DNA of 64,000 nt from Cyanidiococcus yangmingshanensis (GCA_013995675.1 VWRR01000004.1:372001-436000); one strand, 5' to 3'; shown: positions 31,419 to 42,605, numbered from the stretch's first letter. A program made the numbers and translations. The notes: generated by a model not told the origin, from the letters alone.

Positions 31419-32155
31419 GCGAGCTGCAACCCATGAGGCGACATGCTCGGATGCATTGACAGGAGATGGTGCGGATTACGGGTGCGAACCCGAGACCCCA
31501 TGCACGGAAGCTTGCGCGAATCTGACTGAATTGTTACCGCCTACCCTTGCCTTTGGGGCTCAACCAAGAACAATACACCTGCTTGATGACAAGCGTAACA
31601 GGCAGCGCACTCTATGTTACACACTCTAAACTAGAAAAACACGCTCAAACGAATGGTCGAGTCATAGTCTCACAAGAATAAAGTTGAACACTCTGCACTT
31701 GCGAGGACAATTCGCGTCGCAACATGGCATGGATGACGTTAGCCTCGCAGTGGGTCACCTCCATCACTGGGCATTCCGCTCGTTCTCCTCATGGTCAACC
31801 GATTCGATCTCAAGAGGCCAGGATCGATGTATGCATGCCTCTGGTTCAAAGCCGTGCGCTGCTAGCGTCGAGACAGGCTTGGAGACGCGAATCGGCGGAG
31901 CTCAGTCCGACGCAATACACTGTTTCGATAGATGTCTCTTCAAATGGTTCGATAGACATGACAGCAACTGCGCTCCATTCACAATGACTGTTTCGAATCT
32001 TCGAGATGACACGCAGATAAAGCAAATGGGTATCACTACGCCAGTTACAAAAGCCCGAAATATGGCCGCTTCTTCATTCGGACTGCTACCTCGTCTCGAG
32101 ACGGTGCTCCTGACTGTGCCGATAAAAACGCACTGCCATCGCCAGGGAGTTCATT
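31419..32155. other. Intergenic between convergent genes, one hairpin
   Basis: Near 31478-31491 the sequence CGGGTGCGAACCCG can fold into a five-base-pair stem with a GCGA loop. The complement around 31468-31500 resembles the 3' end of a tRNA (T-arm, acceptor-like AATCCGC and CCA), but no partner 5' half was found. The frames at 31684-32190 start without ATG and are not supported. Confidence 0.4.
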
Positions 32156-32999
32156 TCAGAGTGGCAAATGTAGCAACGTTGAGGCATTAGGTGTGTCACC
32201 TGCGTACTGGCTGCGATAAAGCATGCATAACGCGCCGGTGTCCCTCTCAACGAGCGCGATTCCGCCCTGTTGAAAGGCATCCGGAGGAATCATGTCCCAG
32301 CGCTGCCGCTCGCCTTTGCGATAGCTATCCAGAATGCGCTGCAATGCCGGCAGATTGAACGTCGAGAGAATACCACGTCGGAAGCGCAGAGCCAGATAGG
32401 AACGCCGCAATGGATCTGTGAATACCTGAATGCTCGTCGGGAGCGGCCCAAGCGTGGGGTCCGACCGAAACTTTGCGGCTTGCTCCGGCGTTCCGCAACC
32501 GACAACCATCAGACGCCATTTCCGCTCACTTCGAAACGCCTGTTCGTGGCTCGCCAGCTCCTTGACCATTCTGCGACAGAGAATGCAACCAAAGTGCCGC
32601 GGCCAGATGATTAACGTGCCTTTCATATCCGCATCTTCCTTTCCGTAGTGTTCAACCACATCGATCAAGGGATGCTGTCTTCCGTCAGCATCATAGACCA
32701 CAAAGTCGCTTACATCACCGGTCGGGGCCGTTTCACCAAGCACTTGGGCAAACGTTGGTTCAATAGTTGCCGCAGGTTTCCCAACTTTACTCCCTTTGGA
32801 ATCAGCGAAAAACAGTCAACTGACACAGCCAGGAGCGAAAGCGCTGCTGTTGAAGACGCGTTGGCGCAAAATGCTCACGTACTTGTCGAGTGGTACCCGG
32901 AGCAATGAGGAACGCGGCGTTCGTGTCGGTCGTCGCTGGCGAGCATCTTCCGGATCTCGCACTACAACTCAGAAATGGTACAACGTTCACTGCGAACAT
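32156..32999 (-). CDS. Peroxiredoxin-like 2 (AhpC/TSA_2) protein, probable plastid leader, one +1 break
   Basis: The catalytic part matches the AhpC/TSA_2 (PRXL2/FAM213) family: a thioredoxin-like fold with WPRHFGCILC (CxxC active site), LMVVGCGTPEQAAKFR, a V-F-T-D-P-x-R-x-x-Y-L-A-L region, and the closing QGG...GD. The frame has no ATG upstream of this part. It continues upstream as FADSKGSKVGKPAATIEP to a stop. A +1 near 32807-32812 (within an A-run on the plus strand) connects it to an ATG at 32999. That ATG starts a Phe-containing, acid-poor leader (MFAVNVVPFLSC...AFLIAPG) of the red-algal plastid type. A role in thiol redox or prostaglandin-like lipid reduction follows from the family. 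Plastid location is inference. Confidence 0.72.
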
Positions 33000-33915
33000 G
33001 TTTTTTCAACCAACAAGTACAAGTTTCCTCACAAGTTCGCCAGTCTATGCTGGTGTGTTCTATTCGGGTGTTGTCCAGCACCAAACGTTACGAGATCACA
33101 GATCGCGTTGTGTAATAGGCTTTGGGCCATCCTGGATCGCGATCGAGTGGCGCCAAGGCGAGCGGACATGACGCGGCCACGCTTCTAGAGCGAGCGATTC
33201 ATCTCTGGGGATATGGAACAATAGGGTCGGTCTTCCATCCCCGCTCATCTCTCTTGACAAGGCGCTGTCGATCAGACCAAGAAAGTCTCCAAATCTGTGA
33301 CGACTTGTCGCTTTACGACAGACCAGTTTAACATGCTGCATCGTCGCGGAACGCTCTCCTGACACGTAGCGAGATGCCTCTGCTGCAAAGAGCAACGAGG
33401 TATCCGCGCTCGTCCAAATCACCGCTGAACTTCATTCGAATTCATTGGTCAGGTGTGGCATTTTTATGGAAAAAGGAGTACGTTTGATCACAAAACGTTG
33501 TTCCGTGGGGAAACGAGTTGCCGTACAGGCACATCCTCTGCACGGTTGGGATGACGCGCATCCGTGGCCGCCCATCGCCACGGGCCGGCTGAAACATCGG
33601 CGCGTTGCTGCATCCTGCGAAACAACATTGAGAGCGCTGCGTTAGGAGTGGTTGTTGTTTGGCCAAGACGTTGGCGTCCTTTGCAGCGTAAGAGTCACTG
33701 GTGTCTTTACTCGATCCAGGCTTCACGATAGCGTTCCCTTGGATCAACGAAAGACCGCACTGGTTTTTTGCTTGTCGAACGGCACGCGACCAAAGTCGAC
33801 CTGTCTGGAGGAAGACTTGTTCGGCGCTCGGGGTGTTCGGCGGCAGCAACTGGCAAGTTCAAACCTGACACAAGCAGCGTCCTGAAACACACTTAACGTC
33901 ACGTACAAAGCAATC
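33000..33915. other. Intergenic between divergent genes, possible small ORF
   Basis: A minus-strand frame with ATG at 33341 runs 81 codons (MQHVKLVCRKATSRHRF...) to 33096 and looks moderately protein-like, but it is not recognised and not called. Other frames start without ATG. Promoters for the peroxiredoxin-like gene and proteasome beta5 lie here. Confidence 0.35.
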
Positions 33916-34818
33916 ATGTCTGCTCCACTAGGATTTCTTGATCGGAGCTTTCCATCGCGCTGCAGTGGTCAGGGAATTTCGTCGAGTGACCATGTCGACG
34001 GTGGTGTTGAGGCAGTTCTGGGTCTGCCGGCTGCGTCCATACGTATTCCACGCGGCACAAGGCTGGCGCCATTGTTGCAAGCTTGCCTGCGAGAAGAACA
34101 GAACTCCGCGCTTGTAAAGTTCCTTCACGGTACAACGACTCTAGCGTTTGTGTTTCGTGAGGGCATCATCGTGGCCGTCGATTCGAGAGCCTCCATGGGT
34201 CAGTATATTGGTTCCGGCACGGTGAAGAAAATCATCGAAATCAACCCGTATTTGCTGGGCACCATGGCGGGCGGTGCAGCAGACTGCTCGTTCTGGGAGC
34301 GCTACCTGGGCATGCGTTGCCGATTACACGAGTTGCAGCACCGGGAGCGGATCTCGGTGGCTGCTGCCTCAAAGCTCCTGTCCAATATCGTGTATGAATA
34401 CAAAGGCATGGGACTCTCGATGGGTACGATGATTGCGGGTTGGGATAAAACTGGCCCGCAACTGTTTTATGTTGATAGCGATGGGATCCGCTTGCGCGGC
34501 ACGCGTTTCTCTGTCGGTTCTGGTTCGACTTTTGCATATGGAATCCTTGACCATTTCTATCGTTGGGATATGAACGCCACTGAGGCGGCAGAGTTGGGTC
34601 GTCGGGCCATCTTTCACGCTACTCATCGTGATGCGTACAGCGGCGGCTATATCAACGTCTATCACGTCAAAGCTGACGGATGGGTGAATCTCTCCCACGA
34701 CGACTCTGGCATCTCCAAATATGCGGAATATATGGGTTTTGGCTCGAAACTGCCTCCATCCATAGCACCGCAGGAGGAAAGCAGTACTCAATCGGAGGCA
34801 ATGGTTGTAGAATCTTGA
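33916..34818 (+). CDS. PSMB5: 20S proteasome subunit beta5
   Basis: The 300-residue precursor has a propeptide of about 72 residues cleaved before the catalytic Thr in LHG-TTTLAF. The beta5 active-site set follows: Asp in AVDSRASMG and Lys in [10 protein letters not shown]. The beta-type core adds [33 protein letters not shown] and [11 protein letters not shown]. Beta5 provides the chymotrypsin-like activity of the proteasome, acting in cytosol and nucleus. The C-terminal tail is Ser/Glu-rich. The frame is intact and the ATG at 33916 is the first in frame. This is one of the cleanest genes in the window. Confidence 0.95.
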   Translation: MSAPLGFLDRSFPSRCSGQGISSSDHVDGGVEAVLGLPAASIRIPRGTRLAPLLQACLREEQNSALVKFLHGTTTLAFVFREGIIVAVDSRASMGQYIGSGTVKKIIEINPYLLGTMAGGAADCSFWERYLGMRCRLHELQHRERISVAAASKLLSNIVYEYKGMGLSMGTMIAGWDKTGPQLFYVDSDGIRLRGTRFSVGSGSTFAYGILDHFYRWDMNATEAAELGRRAIFHATHRDAYSGGYINVYHVKADGWVNLSHDDSGISKYAEYMGFGSKLPPSIAPQEESSTQSEAMVVES

Positions 34819-35110
34819 GCTGGATGAAACAGCAGCACCGATTTGGTGCCTAGTCTAACATCCCATGTAATACGCGAATGATCAGGCCGCTTTCCAAGCG
34901 AGCTCGTCGCGCCGATGTCCTTTCCGCATTCCTCCAGAAACCTCGAGTCATTCTATCGATAGGTATGTACGCGGCGTGATCCTAAAGTCAGTTCGTGGTC
35001 AAGCACGGGTACTCCGGTGGAACGAGATCATCTTCAGAACCCTTAGAGCACTTGGGTAGAACGCGTTTCGTTCACAAGCCTGCGCACCACAAAAAGTTAT
35101 ATCCGCAAAA
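34819..35110. other. Intergenic, no gene recognised
   Basis: No supported frame was seen between the beta5 stop and the candidate small gene at 35111. Confidence 0.4.
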
Positions 35111-35438
35111 ATGCGGGTATTCCGGCGCACATTCACGACGAGGTATCCCTTTTCTATCCGTACACGACTGGCGAATATTTTCCTTCCGTCGCAAAGAGCG
35201 GCGCCCCATCGAAGAGGCGATCTCGCGTCATCTCATTCTCCCAAAGCGAGCGGACGCCTATTCCATCCACGACTCTATCGCAATGAAGGACATATCACGC
35301 GAGCCCGATACACTGATCATCACGCGTCAATGTGGGTTTACCGAGCCAGACTCACCAAGCAAGAGGTGTCGCCGAGAGCGTCTGGCCATGTCCGGGCAGC
35401 GCAGAGCGCGTCGGCGTACAACGAATCGAGCCGCGTAG
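35111..35438 (+). CDS. Candidate small organelle protein, one +1 break
   Basis: From the ATG at 35111 an Arg/Thr/Ser-rich leader without acidic residues (MRVFRRTFTTRYPFSIRTRL) resembles a mitochondrial presequence. A +1 change near 35180-35215 leads into a more normal, charged protein sequence (IEEAISRHLILPKRADAYS, then MKDISREPDTLIITRQCGF), ending with a very basic RRARRRTTNRAA. The full product would be about 110 residues. No family is recognised, although small basic mitochondrial ribosomal proteins look like this. The longer unbroken 208-codon frame to 35737 loses protein character after the leader and is rejected. Confidence 0.35.
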
Positions 35439-35776
35439 GAATCCTTCCAGTGGGACGACTCGCCCCTCAGGACTGCTGGCCTCACGCATTTTGTTTTCGT
35501 TTGAATGAAAGAAAGAAGAGCGTTACCGATAGATTCGTTCGTCGCACTTCGCCATGGCGTGCGTACATGGCATCCATTGCGGAATGGTGCTTGTTCGCTC
35601 GAACGGAAGACTTCGACGGACGCTGCAAACGCCGTACACATGATAGATGCGCAGCCAGCACACCTGGCCACGCCAAGAAAACATCGAGTCTATCTGGGAC
35701 CTGCTATCATGCCCATCAAAATGTAATGTTGCATTAAAATTTAGCGGTAGAAAACGCCCCACGCCATATAAGCAGA
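35439..35776. other. Intergenic, nothing recognised
   Basis: The 3' flanks of the candidate small gene and of the transporter lie here. No gene was seen. Confidence 0.4.
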
Positions 35777-37264
35777 CTAGCCACGCACGCCTGCCATTTC
35801 CTCTGCATCAGTTATGATCGGTTCATTCGTTTGTAAATCGAGTTGGTTTCCAAGGCTATCCGGTGTTTCCGCCGTCGTCGTTGCGGCCATTTCGTTCATC
35901 GCGATCTTGACTCCAATAGGATGTCGCCCATTCGTCGGCTTTTCCGCCGGTCGTCGAGTGCTCATTTTGGTAAGAGCCAGTTGTCCGTCATGGGGCTGGT
36001 CGCAATTTCGTTCAAATCCATCCTTTCCCGTCATGTTCTGCACCGTCAATTCAGAACTTTCAAGCAGCACTGATTCGGGAGGCGTTTCGGGTACTCCGTC
36101 GGTGACAGCCAATGGTGAGCGTAACCGCGCACGCATCTCCGGATTCAACGCCTGGTTGCTCAGGACCGCGAAAAGAATGAGCGCTCCACCAAAAGCGCCC
36201 TTCAGTGATATGCTCTCTCCGAGAAGCGCTGCCGAGAAAGCCACCGCAAAAAGCGGCTCGAGGCAGAAGATCACCGCAGCCTCTTCAGCACTTACCTTAC
36301 TGATCGCCGTGGTCTGCATCATCACGGCCAGCGCAGTCGTTACGAGACCCGTATACAAAAGAGCGCCCGCAACGCCGGTGCTGTGGTCGATAAGAATTTG
36401 CGCGAGACTCATCAATACATCCTGGATACCAGTTCCGCTCGATATCGCAGAAAGCAAGCACCACAGTCCGCTATACAAGGACACGATTGTGAGATTCAAC
36501 GCAGCAATCTCCAATGGACGGCCGGGGAACCTACGAGTCAAATGCTCTACAATCATGAAGCCACCACCGAAAAACACGGCTTGCATAAAAGACCACAGGT
36601 CACTTGCGGTGGTCACCGTCGATTCATCGAGCTCCAAGAGCCCGACGCCAACAGTCGCCAGCAATGCAGAAAGCCACGCCCGAGATTGTATACTTTTTCC
36701 GAAGAGCATCCTCTCCATGAACGGAACGAGTACTACTGTGAGCGAGCACAGAAAAGCTGACTTGTTGGCATCGGTACCTAGCAAACCTATCGCTTGTGTG
36801 TAGTATCCAGCAAAAACAACGGTCCCGAGACCAAGAACACCGATTGCATATTCGAGGTTACGACGACGCTGAGGTACCATTGCTGCTGATGGTGTGGCTT
36901 TCAGTCCGTTCGCATTCGTTGGAGCTGCTGCGGTCACACCGGCCGTCGATGTCGCATCATGCATTCCCTCCGTTCGAAGGCGTTGAATCGCCTTCCATGT
37001 GAATGGCGCCATTGCAAGCGCAGCGATACCAAAGCGAACAAACGCACCTGCCGAAACGTCTAGGGAATCAGCGTCTCCGATAAACTTTACAGTTGCAAAG
37101 TTCGTGCCCCAAATCGCTGCGACTAGAATCAAGAGACCGCGCGGCCACAAATACTCCCAAATTGAAGCCGGAGCGGGGCCCTTCAAGCCAAGCCTAAGCC
37201 CGCCGTCCGCGCGGGAGCTCTCACTGATGCACTTCCTCAGACAAGCGAGCAGCAACGAGCACAT
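35777..37264 (-). CDS. EamA-type drug/metabolite transporter
   Basis: The 495-residue protein has two EamA repeats of about five transmembrane helices each. The first repeat starts LLILVAAIWGTNFATVKFIG (about residues 44-63), the classic DMT opening with a W-G-x-x-F/N motif. The second ends in EPLFAVAFSAALLGE and GAFGGALILFAVL. A soluble 120-residue hydrophilic C-terminal tail follows. The N-terminal 40 residues could be a plastid or secretory leader. DMT members export or exchange small metabolites, and in algae many are plastid or Golgi carriers; the substrate cannot be told. The ATG at 37264 is the only one before the first helix, since upstream codons hold none before a stop at 37331-37333. 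Confidence 0.88.
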   Translation of the reverse strand: MCSLLLACLRKCISESSRADGGLRLGLKGPAPASIWEYLWPRGLLILVAAIWGTNFATVKFIGDADSLDVSAGAFVRFGIAALAMAPFTWKAIQRLRTEGMHDATSTAGVTAAAPTNANGLKATPSAAMVPQRRRNLEYAIGVLGLGTVVFAGYYTQAIGLLGTDANKSAFLCSLTVVLVPFMERMLFGKSIQSRAWLSALLATVGVGLLELDESTVTTASDLWSFMQAVFFGGGFMIVEHLTRRFPGRPLEIAALNLTIVSLYSGLWCLLSAISSGTGIQDVLMSLAQILIDHSTGVAGALLYTGLVTTALAVMMQTTAISKVSAEEAAVIFCLEPLFAVAFSAALLGESISLKGAFGGALILFAVLSNQALNPEMRARLRSPLAVTDGVPETPPESVLLESSELTVQNMTGKDGFERNCDQPHDGQLALTKMSTRRPAEKPTNGRHPIGVKIAMNEMAATTTAETPDSLGNQLDLQTNEPIITDAEEMAGVRG

Positions 37265-38283
37265 CTGCTGTTTCACGCCTCGCCAAACCGGACTGCGTTG
37301 CTGCAGAGCGCGCTGGCTCCACGCTTCTGCTCACGTCGTCTTCAGAAGAGTTATAGAAACAGCACTCAAAGTTTCTAAAGTTCCTTAAGGTGCGTGCCCA
37401 TCGCCAGCCAACTTTCAAGGTTCCAAAGTGCTGCCTAGCGCGACCCAGACTGCAAAAGGACCCGTGCGCTTCGCACTTTGCACGAAACCAACCGAGCTGA
37501 ACTGCATACGCCAAGGGCGAGTTATTCGCTTTTTCAATCCTCCTATTCCAACATAGCCTACCCTCTCTCATCAAGCACGACCAGAACCTCCACCAAGAGT
37601 GCCGCTTTCGTTCCGAAACCAACAACAAAAGCCGCGGTCTTCTAGCAAACTTTCAGTGTGAAAGGCGGGAGCGTTTACAAACTATAGAGCGATGTCACCG
37701 TCGCAGCGACGCGCGCGTGTCGTCGTGTGCCGGATCGCGAGATGCGACGCGCGCTCGGAACCACCCGCTGACGGCATTGGCCTCGCCGAAACGCGTCGCC
37801 AGCCGAGCCGCATGCGACGAGCGTATCGCAGCGCCGCCTATGATAGTCGATTCATGGTTGGGATCCATGCCTTGTTCCTTGTTTTCACAAGGCTTGTCAA
37901 CCGTCGACTGGGTCACCTGCTGCGGTTGGTCTTTAGACGTAACGCTGTCACGTCGGGTGGCACCGAGGTTAATAGCAGTTCATTCTTGTCCTTGTTGCGA
38001 GTTCGAGGCGATTGTGCTTCCAATGCACTGAAAAAATATTCGATCAATCGCTTATCGTCAGAGCAAGTTCGACGCTCGCCGAATTAGCATTCACGGCTCG
38101 CTTTCCGTAAAAAGCGTTATCTTTGGTGCTTTTCCCAGACGCTGCCCTGGATATTTGACTCGGTTTTCCTGATATCTTTACCCGAATACATTCATTGGTT
38201 GAACGATGCGGCTGATGCATCGCCTGTGATCTTCAGAGATGGGCATGGCGGTCCCTTTGGGAAAACCAGCGCTCGAGTCGGGA
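37265..38283. other. Intergenic, possible ORF at 37692-38087
   Basis: A plus-strand frame from an ATG at 37692 encodes 131 Arg-rich residues (MSPSQRRARVV...), but overlapping frames on both strands look no worse and no family is recognised. The stretch lies between the transporter start and the 3' end of glutaminyl cyclase 2. Confidence 0.35.
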
Positions 38284-39408
38284 TCAGGTCGCTCGTGAGC
38301 GGCGCTCTCGGATCGCGTAAACTCGTGGCCATCGTTTGCCAGTCACGTACATGCACTGGCGTCGTGCGTCCCATGCCAAACCGTTCAAGACATCCACCTC
38401 GTGACCGACCAATTGGTGCTCCGGTTGGAGTAGGCCATCAAGATCAATCCATCTTTTGAGCGTCCATGTTGTCACATCCACTACAGCAATGTAGTCACTG
38501 AGGAAAATATTGCACCAGAGCTCGTCGCTATCAGGTACCATCTCCATATCGTTCAGATACCATAGGTGCCTGTTATTCTCCCATTTCTGGTGACCTCGGA
38601 CTCGAACCTGAACGACATTGAGATCTTGAAAGGTTTGGGCATCAAGAATGCGGATACGATCGGTTCCATCACTCGTGTAGATGCAATTTCGAAGCGGGTC
38701 ATAGGTTGCTCCCCAGCCCTCTCCGTCAAACTCCATCTGCCGCAACAGCTTCAACGATCTGCCATCATATGCAAAAGCCGTTCGGGTTGACCAGGTGAGC
38801 TGGAAAAACAACGGTTGCGGGTGCGGCACGAAGGCGAGGCCCTCTCCAAAGTGTGGAGTCGGAACGCTAACGCGCTGGAGGATTCTCCCTGTTTCCTTGT
38901 GAACGCATCGTAGAGAAGACTTCCGTACGAGTCCAGTGGATTCGTAGAAAACCTCTCTGGATGTACGTAACAAGTTGCACTCGATATCGCTCGGGATATG
39001 GATTGGCTCCTCGGCGTAGACGAGCCCCTGCGTAAATGCGGTCGGGTCGTGTGGGTACGATCCAACGATTTCATAGGATCCAACCTCTACACCAAAAGCG
39101 CCCAGGCTCATGATCAGATACCCCTCGTATAGATATTTGGACGAGTGTGAGCGTGAGCGATTCAAGTGCTGAGAAGCCACCGTTCGCACTTGGCCCAGAC
39201 GTTTCGAACAACGGGTAGAAGAGAGAATATATCCTCTTGGTCGCCCTTTCAGCACCGAAGCACTCCAGGTGTGAGGTGCTTCTTTTATGCAGACAATGTC
39301 GCAAGATTTATCTGTCAAACTTGTTTCACTAAAGCGCCTGCTGCGGCCTTCAAGCGGTTGTCCACCAAAGGCTGGGCTCAACACAAAAGTCAGAGAGCAA
39401 AACGCCAT
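38284..39408 (-). CDS. Glutaminyl-peptide cyclotransferase 2 (plant type)
   Basis: The 374-residue protein has a 90-residue basic, Ser-rich leader and then the full glutaminyl cyclase propeller. The motifs are SYPHDPTAFTQGLVYAE, FYESTGLVRKSSLR, FGEGLAF, LNDMEMVPDSDELWCNIF, YIAVVDVTTWTL, DVLNGLAWDARRQ and MYVTGKRWPRVY. Unlike the paralogue at 30247-31418 it has no frame break and no N-terminal membrane anchor. Its leader starts MAFCSLTFVLSPAFGG with Phe residues, which would suit plastid import, though secretion cannot be excluded. The reaction is conversion of N-terminal glutamine to pyroglutamate. The start is the ATG at 39408. Confidence 0.9.
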   Translation of the reverse strand: MAFCSLTFVLSPAFGGQPLEGRSRRFSETSLTDKSCDIVCIKEAPHTWSASVLKGRPRGYILSSTRCSKRLGQVRTVASQHLNRSRSHSSKYLYEGYLIMSLGAFGVEVGSYEIVGSYPHDPTAFTQGLVYAEEPIHIPSDIECNLLRTSREVFYESTGLVRKSSLRCVHKETGRILQRVSVPTPHFGEGLAFVPHPQPLFFQLTWSTRTAFAYDGRSLKLLRQMEFDGEGWGATYDPLRNCIYTSDGTDRIRILDAQTFQDLNVVQVRVRGHQKWENNRHLWYLNDMEMVPDSDELWCNIFLSDYIAVVDVTTWTLKRWIDLDGLLQPEHQLVGHEVDVLNGLAWDARRQCMYVTGKRWPRVYAIRERRSRAT

Positions 39409-39724
39409 TCCAGCTTACGTCCAAGTCTAGTTGCGAAGCATACTCAGTGGAACCTACGCCTTTTGCTCCAGCCTTTAGAGCTACAAGCAAATTCGCCTCG
39501 TTCCTTCCGTGACGAACGCAAAAGCGTCCAGTTTATCGTCACGGAAGCTCATACGAAGTCTCTTCTGTTGATATCGCTGAGCCGAGACATGCCTCGGCAA
39601 TTAGGGTTGCGAACGCGCGCGGGTATTCCCATCGCGCTGTTTACCAAAGACCGGGCAAAGAACGTATACCCGCTCCGCTAGCTCACTGCAAAGTGCAGCA
39701 GTTTCGCTTAGCGCTATCTTTCTG
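39409..39724. other. Intergenic between divergent genes
   Basis: A 316-base spacer between the starts of glutaminyl cyclase 2 and RFC5, expected to hold both promoters. Nothing specific was seen. Confidence 0.5.
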
Positions 39725-40814
39725 ATGAGTCTTTCAACGACAGTATTGGAAGATTTGAGTCCTGAAACGATATGGGTTGAGAAATACCGTCCGAGGAACT
39801 TGGACGAACTCGTCGCTCACGAGGAAATCCGCGGGACGCTCCGAAAACTGATCTCCGAACATACGCTGCCACATCTACTCTTTTACGGGCCTCCCGGCAC
39901 TGGAAAAACGACAGCCATTCTGGCTTGTGCCCGAGAGATGTATGGCGCGCACTTCAAGTCCATGGTGCTGGAACTGAACGCCTCGGACGACCGAGGGATT
40001 GATGTAGTTCGGGAGCAGATCAAGACCTTCGCCTCAACGCGGCAGATATTCGCCCAACGCGCTGACGTGAAAGCTTATCGTTCTCGACGAAGCAGATGCA
40101 ATGACCTCGGCCGCTCAAGCAGCGCTGAGAAGGATCATGGAACAGTTTACGACCAACACAAGATTCTGTCTTATCTGCAACTATGCGAATAAGATCATTC
40201 CCGCAATTCAATCAAGATGTACGCGTTTCCGTTTTCAGCCAGTGCCTCCTGGCCAGATGATTCGACGCTTACAATACATTGCCGAACAGGAAGCGGTGAA
40301 AGTGGAACCAGCCGGGTTTGAGGCGTTGGCTCGCATCGCGAGCGGCGACATGAGACGGGCCATCTACCTCATGCAGAGCACCTTCCTCGCATCTGGAGAC
40401 GGTATCATTACGGAGCGCGCCGCGTACGCGAATGCTGGCATGCCAAGCCCCACTGACCTTCACGAAATGGCTCAGATATTGTGGTATGACTCTTTTGACC
40501 TGGCCTTTCGTCGTGTAAGCGAGACGAAAGTGAAAAAGGGTTTTGCTTTATTAGACATGATCCATGGCCTTCATGAGACGGTGATGTTGATGGAACTAGC
40601 ACCTCGAGTGAAAGCGTTTTTATTCGAAGAACTCGCCGATTTGGAGTGGCGCTTATCAAACGCATCCTCGGAGCGAATTCAGTTGGCGGCACTCGTGGGC
40701 ATTTTCCGCCTTGCGGCGAGTATGGTCTCGGAGACGGAGTCTAGTGCTGACGTCAAGTTGCTCACCGAGGTTGAGAGACTCGTTTGTGGCGCCAGCTACG
40801 AACGACTGCAATAA
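39725..40814 (+). CDS. RFC5: Replication factor C subunit 5 (yeast Rfc3), one +1 break
   Basis: Translation from the ATG at 39725 gives the RFC small-subunit opening (WVEKYRPRNLDELVAH), Walker A GPPGTGKTT, the ELNASDDRGIDVVR box and FASTRQIF. A +1 near 40069-40075 (within GTGAAAGCTT) then reads VKLIVLDEADAMTSAAQ (Walker B), ICNYANKIIPAIQSRCTRFRF (with the SRC motif), and the C-terminal collar. The total is about 362 residues. The alignment, with ICNY...KIIPAIQSRCTRFRF and SGDMRRA, points to human RFC5/yeast Rfc3 rather than RFC2 or RFC4. RFC loads PCNA at primer-template junctions during nuclear DNA replication. Confidence 0.92.
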
Positions 40815-41110
40815 AACCATCGAAAGCCACTAGTTCACGGACGTTTCACATACCAACACAAATTTGCTTTCTATCATAGAGGCGCTTCAGAACAACTTGT
40901 CTCTCGCCACAACACGCTGGCGATGCAAGCGATTTCTGTCCTGGGACCTAGTTGACAAAATGACCTTTCACTAGGAGTGAATTCATTCAGACCCAGCAAG
41001 CCAAGTTGCTACTTAGATTTTCCGAATGCTGCCCATTCCCGCATCTTTTCCGTATCATATTCAGGTCTACATTGGATCGCAATATGGTATCGATTCGCCA
41101 AACTCTGTAT
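40815..41110. other. Convergent intergenic spacer
   Basis: The 3' flanks of RFC5 and the aminotransferase; nothing was recognised. Confidence 0.5.
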
Positions 41111-42605
41111 TTAAGCAACTAGATGGGTCCAGCCTCGCAGGTCTGGCAACTGGGCTGTCTGCAACCCACGCACCATATCATATAGGCGACGGGCTACTGG
41201 CCCGACATGGCCCTCACCTGGTTTCTTACCAATTCCAATGACGCGATCACCATACACAATTCGATCTACAGCAGTGATCACGACAGCAGTCCCAGAGGCA
41301 AAAATCTCATCGAATTCTGCGAGCTCCTCAACAAGAATAGGACGTCGTTCTACGGTCATGCCAGCGTCTCGGGATAGCTCCATTAGCGTCTTGTTGGTCA
41401 CGCCTTCTAGAACGGACGAGCTGTCTGGTGTTACGTAGATGTAGCGATCCCCATTTTCATCAAGATAACGAATGGCGGAGAAATTGCTCGTACCGAATTC
41501 CTCAACAGTACCTTTGCTCCCGAGCATCGAGATATAGATTAATTGGATAGCCTCTCTCTTTGGCTTCCATGCTCGGTTTCAGATCTGCAGCATAGTTGCC
41601 AGCGACCTTGACGTGCCCTACACCACGTGGGGCCGCTCGATCGTATTCAGTGGATATGTATGCTGTCACTGGCAACAGCCCGCCTTTGTAGTAGTTTCCG
41701 ACCGGGGTCACAAGCACCATAAAAGTGTACTCATTGGATGGTCCGAGTCCGATACGACCTCCAGATCCAAAGAGAATTGGGCGCACATAGAGGGATCCCG
41801 CACCGCCCTGTTCGCCATAGGGTGGCACAAACTCCAAGTTCTCGTACACACAGCGCGTGACCGCCTCGATGAAGAGCGAGCTGGGGACCACCGGCATGTT
41901 CAAACGCCGAGCTGAACGTTCCAACCGCAGAGCGTTCTCATATGGGCGAAAAAGCCGAACATGCCCGTCAACGCAGGCGAACGCCTTGAGTCCCTCAAAG
42001 ACCGACTGGCCGTAATGTAGTGCTGTTGAAGCGATGTGCAGCTGAAACGTGGCCTCGCCGTTCGGCCCGTAGGGCACAGTTTCCAGCGGCAACCACGCGT
42101 TCGTCTCTTCCCGCCAAACTGCCTTCACGTAACAGTTCGTGGGCGTAAAGCCAAAACCAAGTGTCTGCCACGGCAATGCGGCCCGCCCGACGCGCTCTAG
42201 TGCCCCACTCGCGTCCGCGTCGATGGACGTTACGTGAACCGCGCCTGGAACACGCGTATCGCGCATCCTGGGGTGGAGCCTCCGACCAGAGCGCGCCTCT
42301 ACATGTCGACGCGAACTATAGACCTGATCCAAAAAGGGCGCCTTTGGCAAGAACTCTGCGTGATCTTTCGAAAGGCTGTGCAATCGCCAGCGCTGTGCAG
42401 CGCCTCCACGCAATCGTCGACGAGGCCGACTTGTGCCTGAAACACGTCTACAACTCGTTTGAAATGCGTTTATTTCACCGACACGAAAAGAACCCCAACT
42501 TGACAAGATGAAGGACAACATTTGACGTCTATCCTTGTCGATTGTTTGCTGTGTTTGACCAATACAAACTGTGACGCCACGACAAGGCGTCCTGCTGCCT
42601 TTCAT
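41111..42605 (-). CDS. Branched-chain amino acid aminotransferase, one +1 break
   Basis: The conserved part begins around FTPTNCYVKAVW and carries the fold-type IV aminotransferase motifs. These are LHYGQSVFEGLKAF, FRPYENALRLERSARRL, YVRPILFGSG, the PLP lysine in GHVKVAGNYAAD, and, after a +1 near 41505-41511, VEEFGTSNFSAI. PLP-binding lysine, GxxEG-type motif and length fit the BCAT family, which interconverts Leu, Ile and Val with their keto acids. A basic N-terminal extension of about 110 residues suggests an organelle leader. ATGs at 42605 and 42521 are both possible starts, and the second opens MLSFILSSWGSFRV, a better leader. At the break the bases read TAC-T-GTT-GAG, where one extra T interrupts R-Y-V-E-E. 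Confidence 0.92.

Noticed and set aside
32796-33188. Plus-strand frame across the peroxiredoxin-like leader
   Set aside because: It is antisense to the leader of the peroxiredoxin-like gene, which has a recognisable domain.
35111-35737. Unbroken 208-codon plus-strand frame
   Set aside because: Only its first 30 residues look natural; the adjacent phase carries the better continuation, so the smaller candidate at 35111-35438 was kept.
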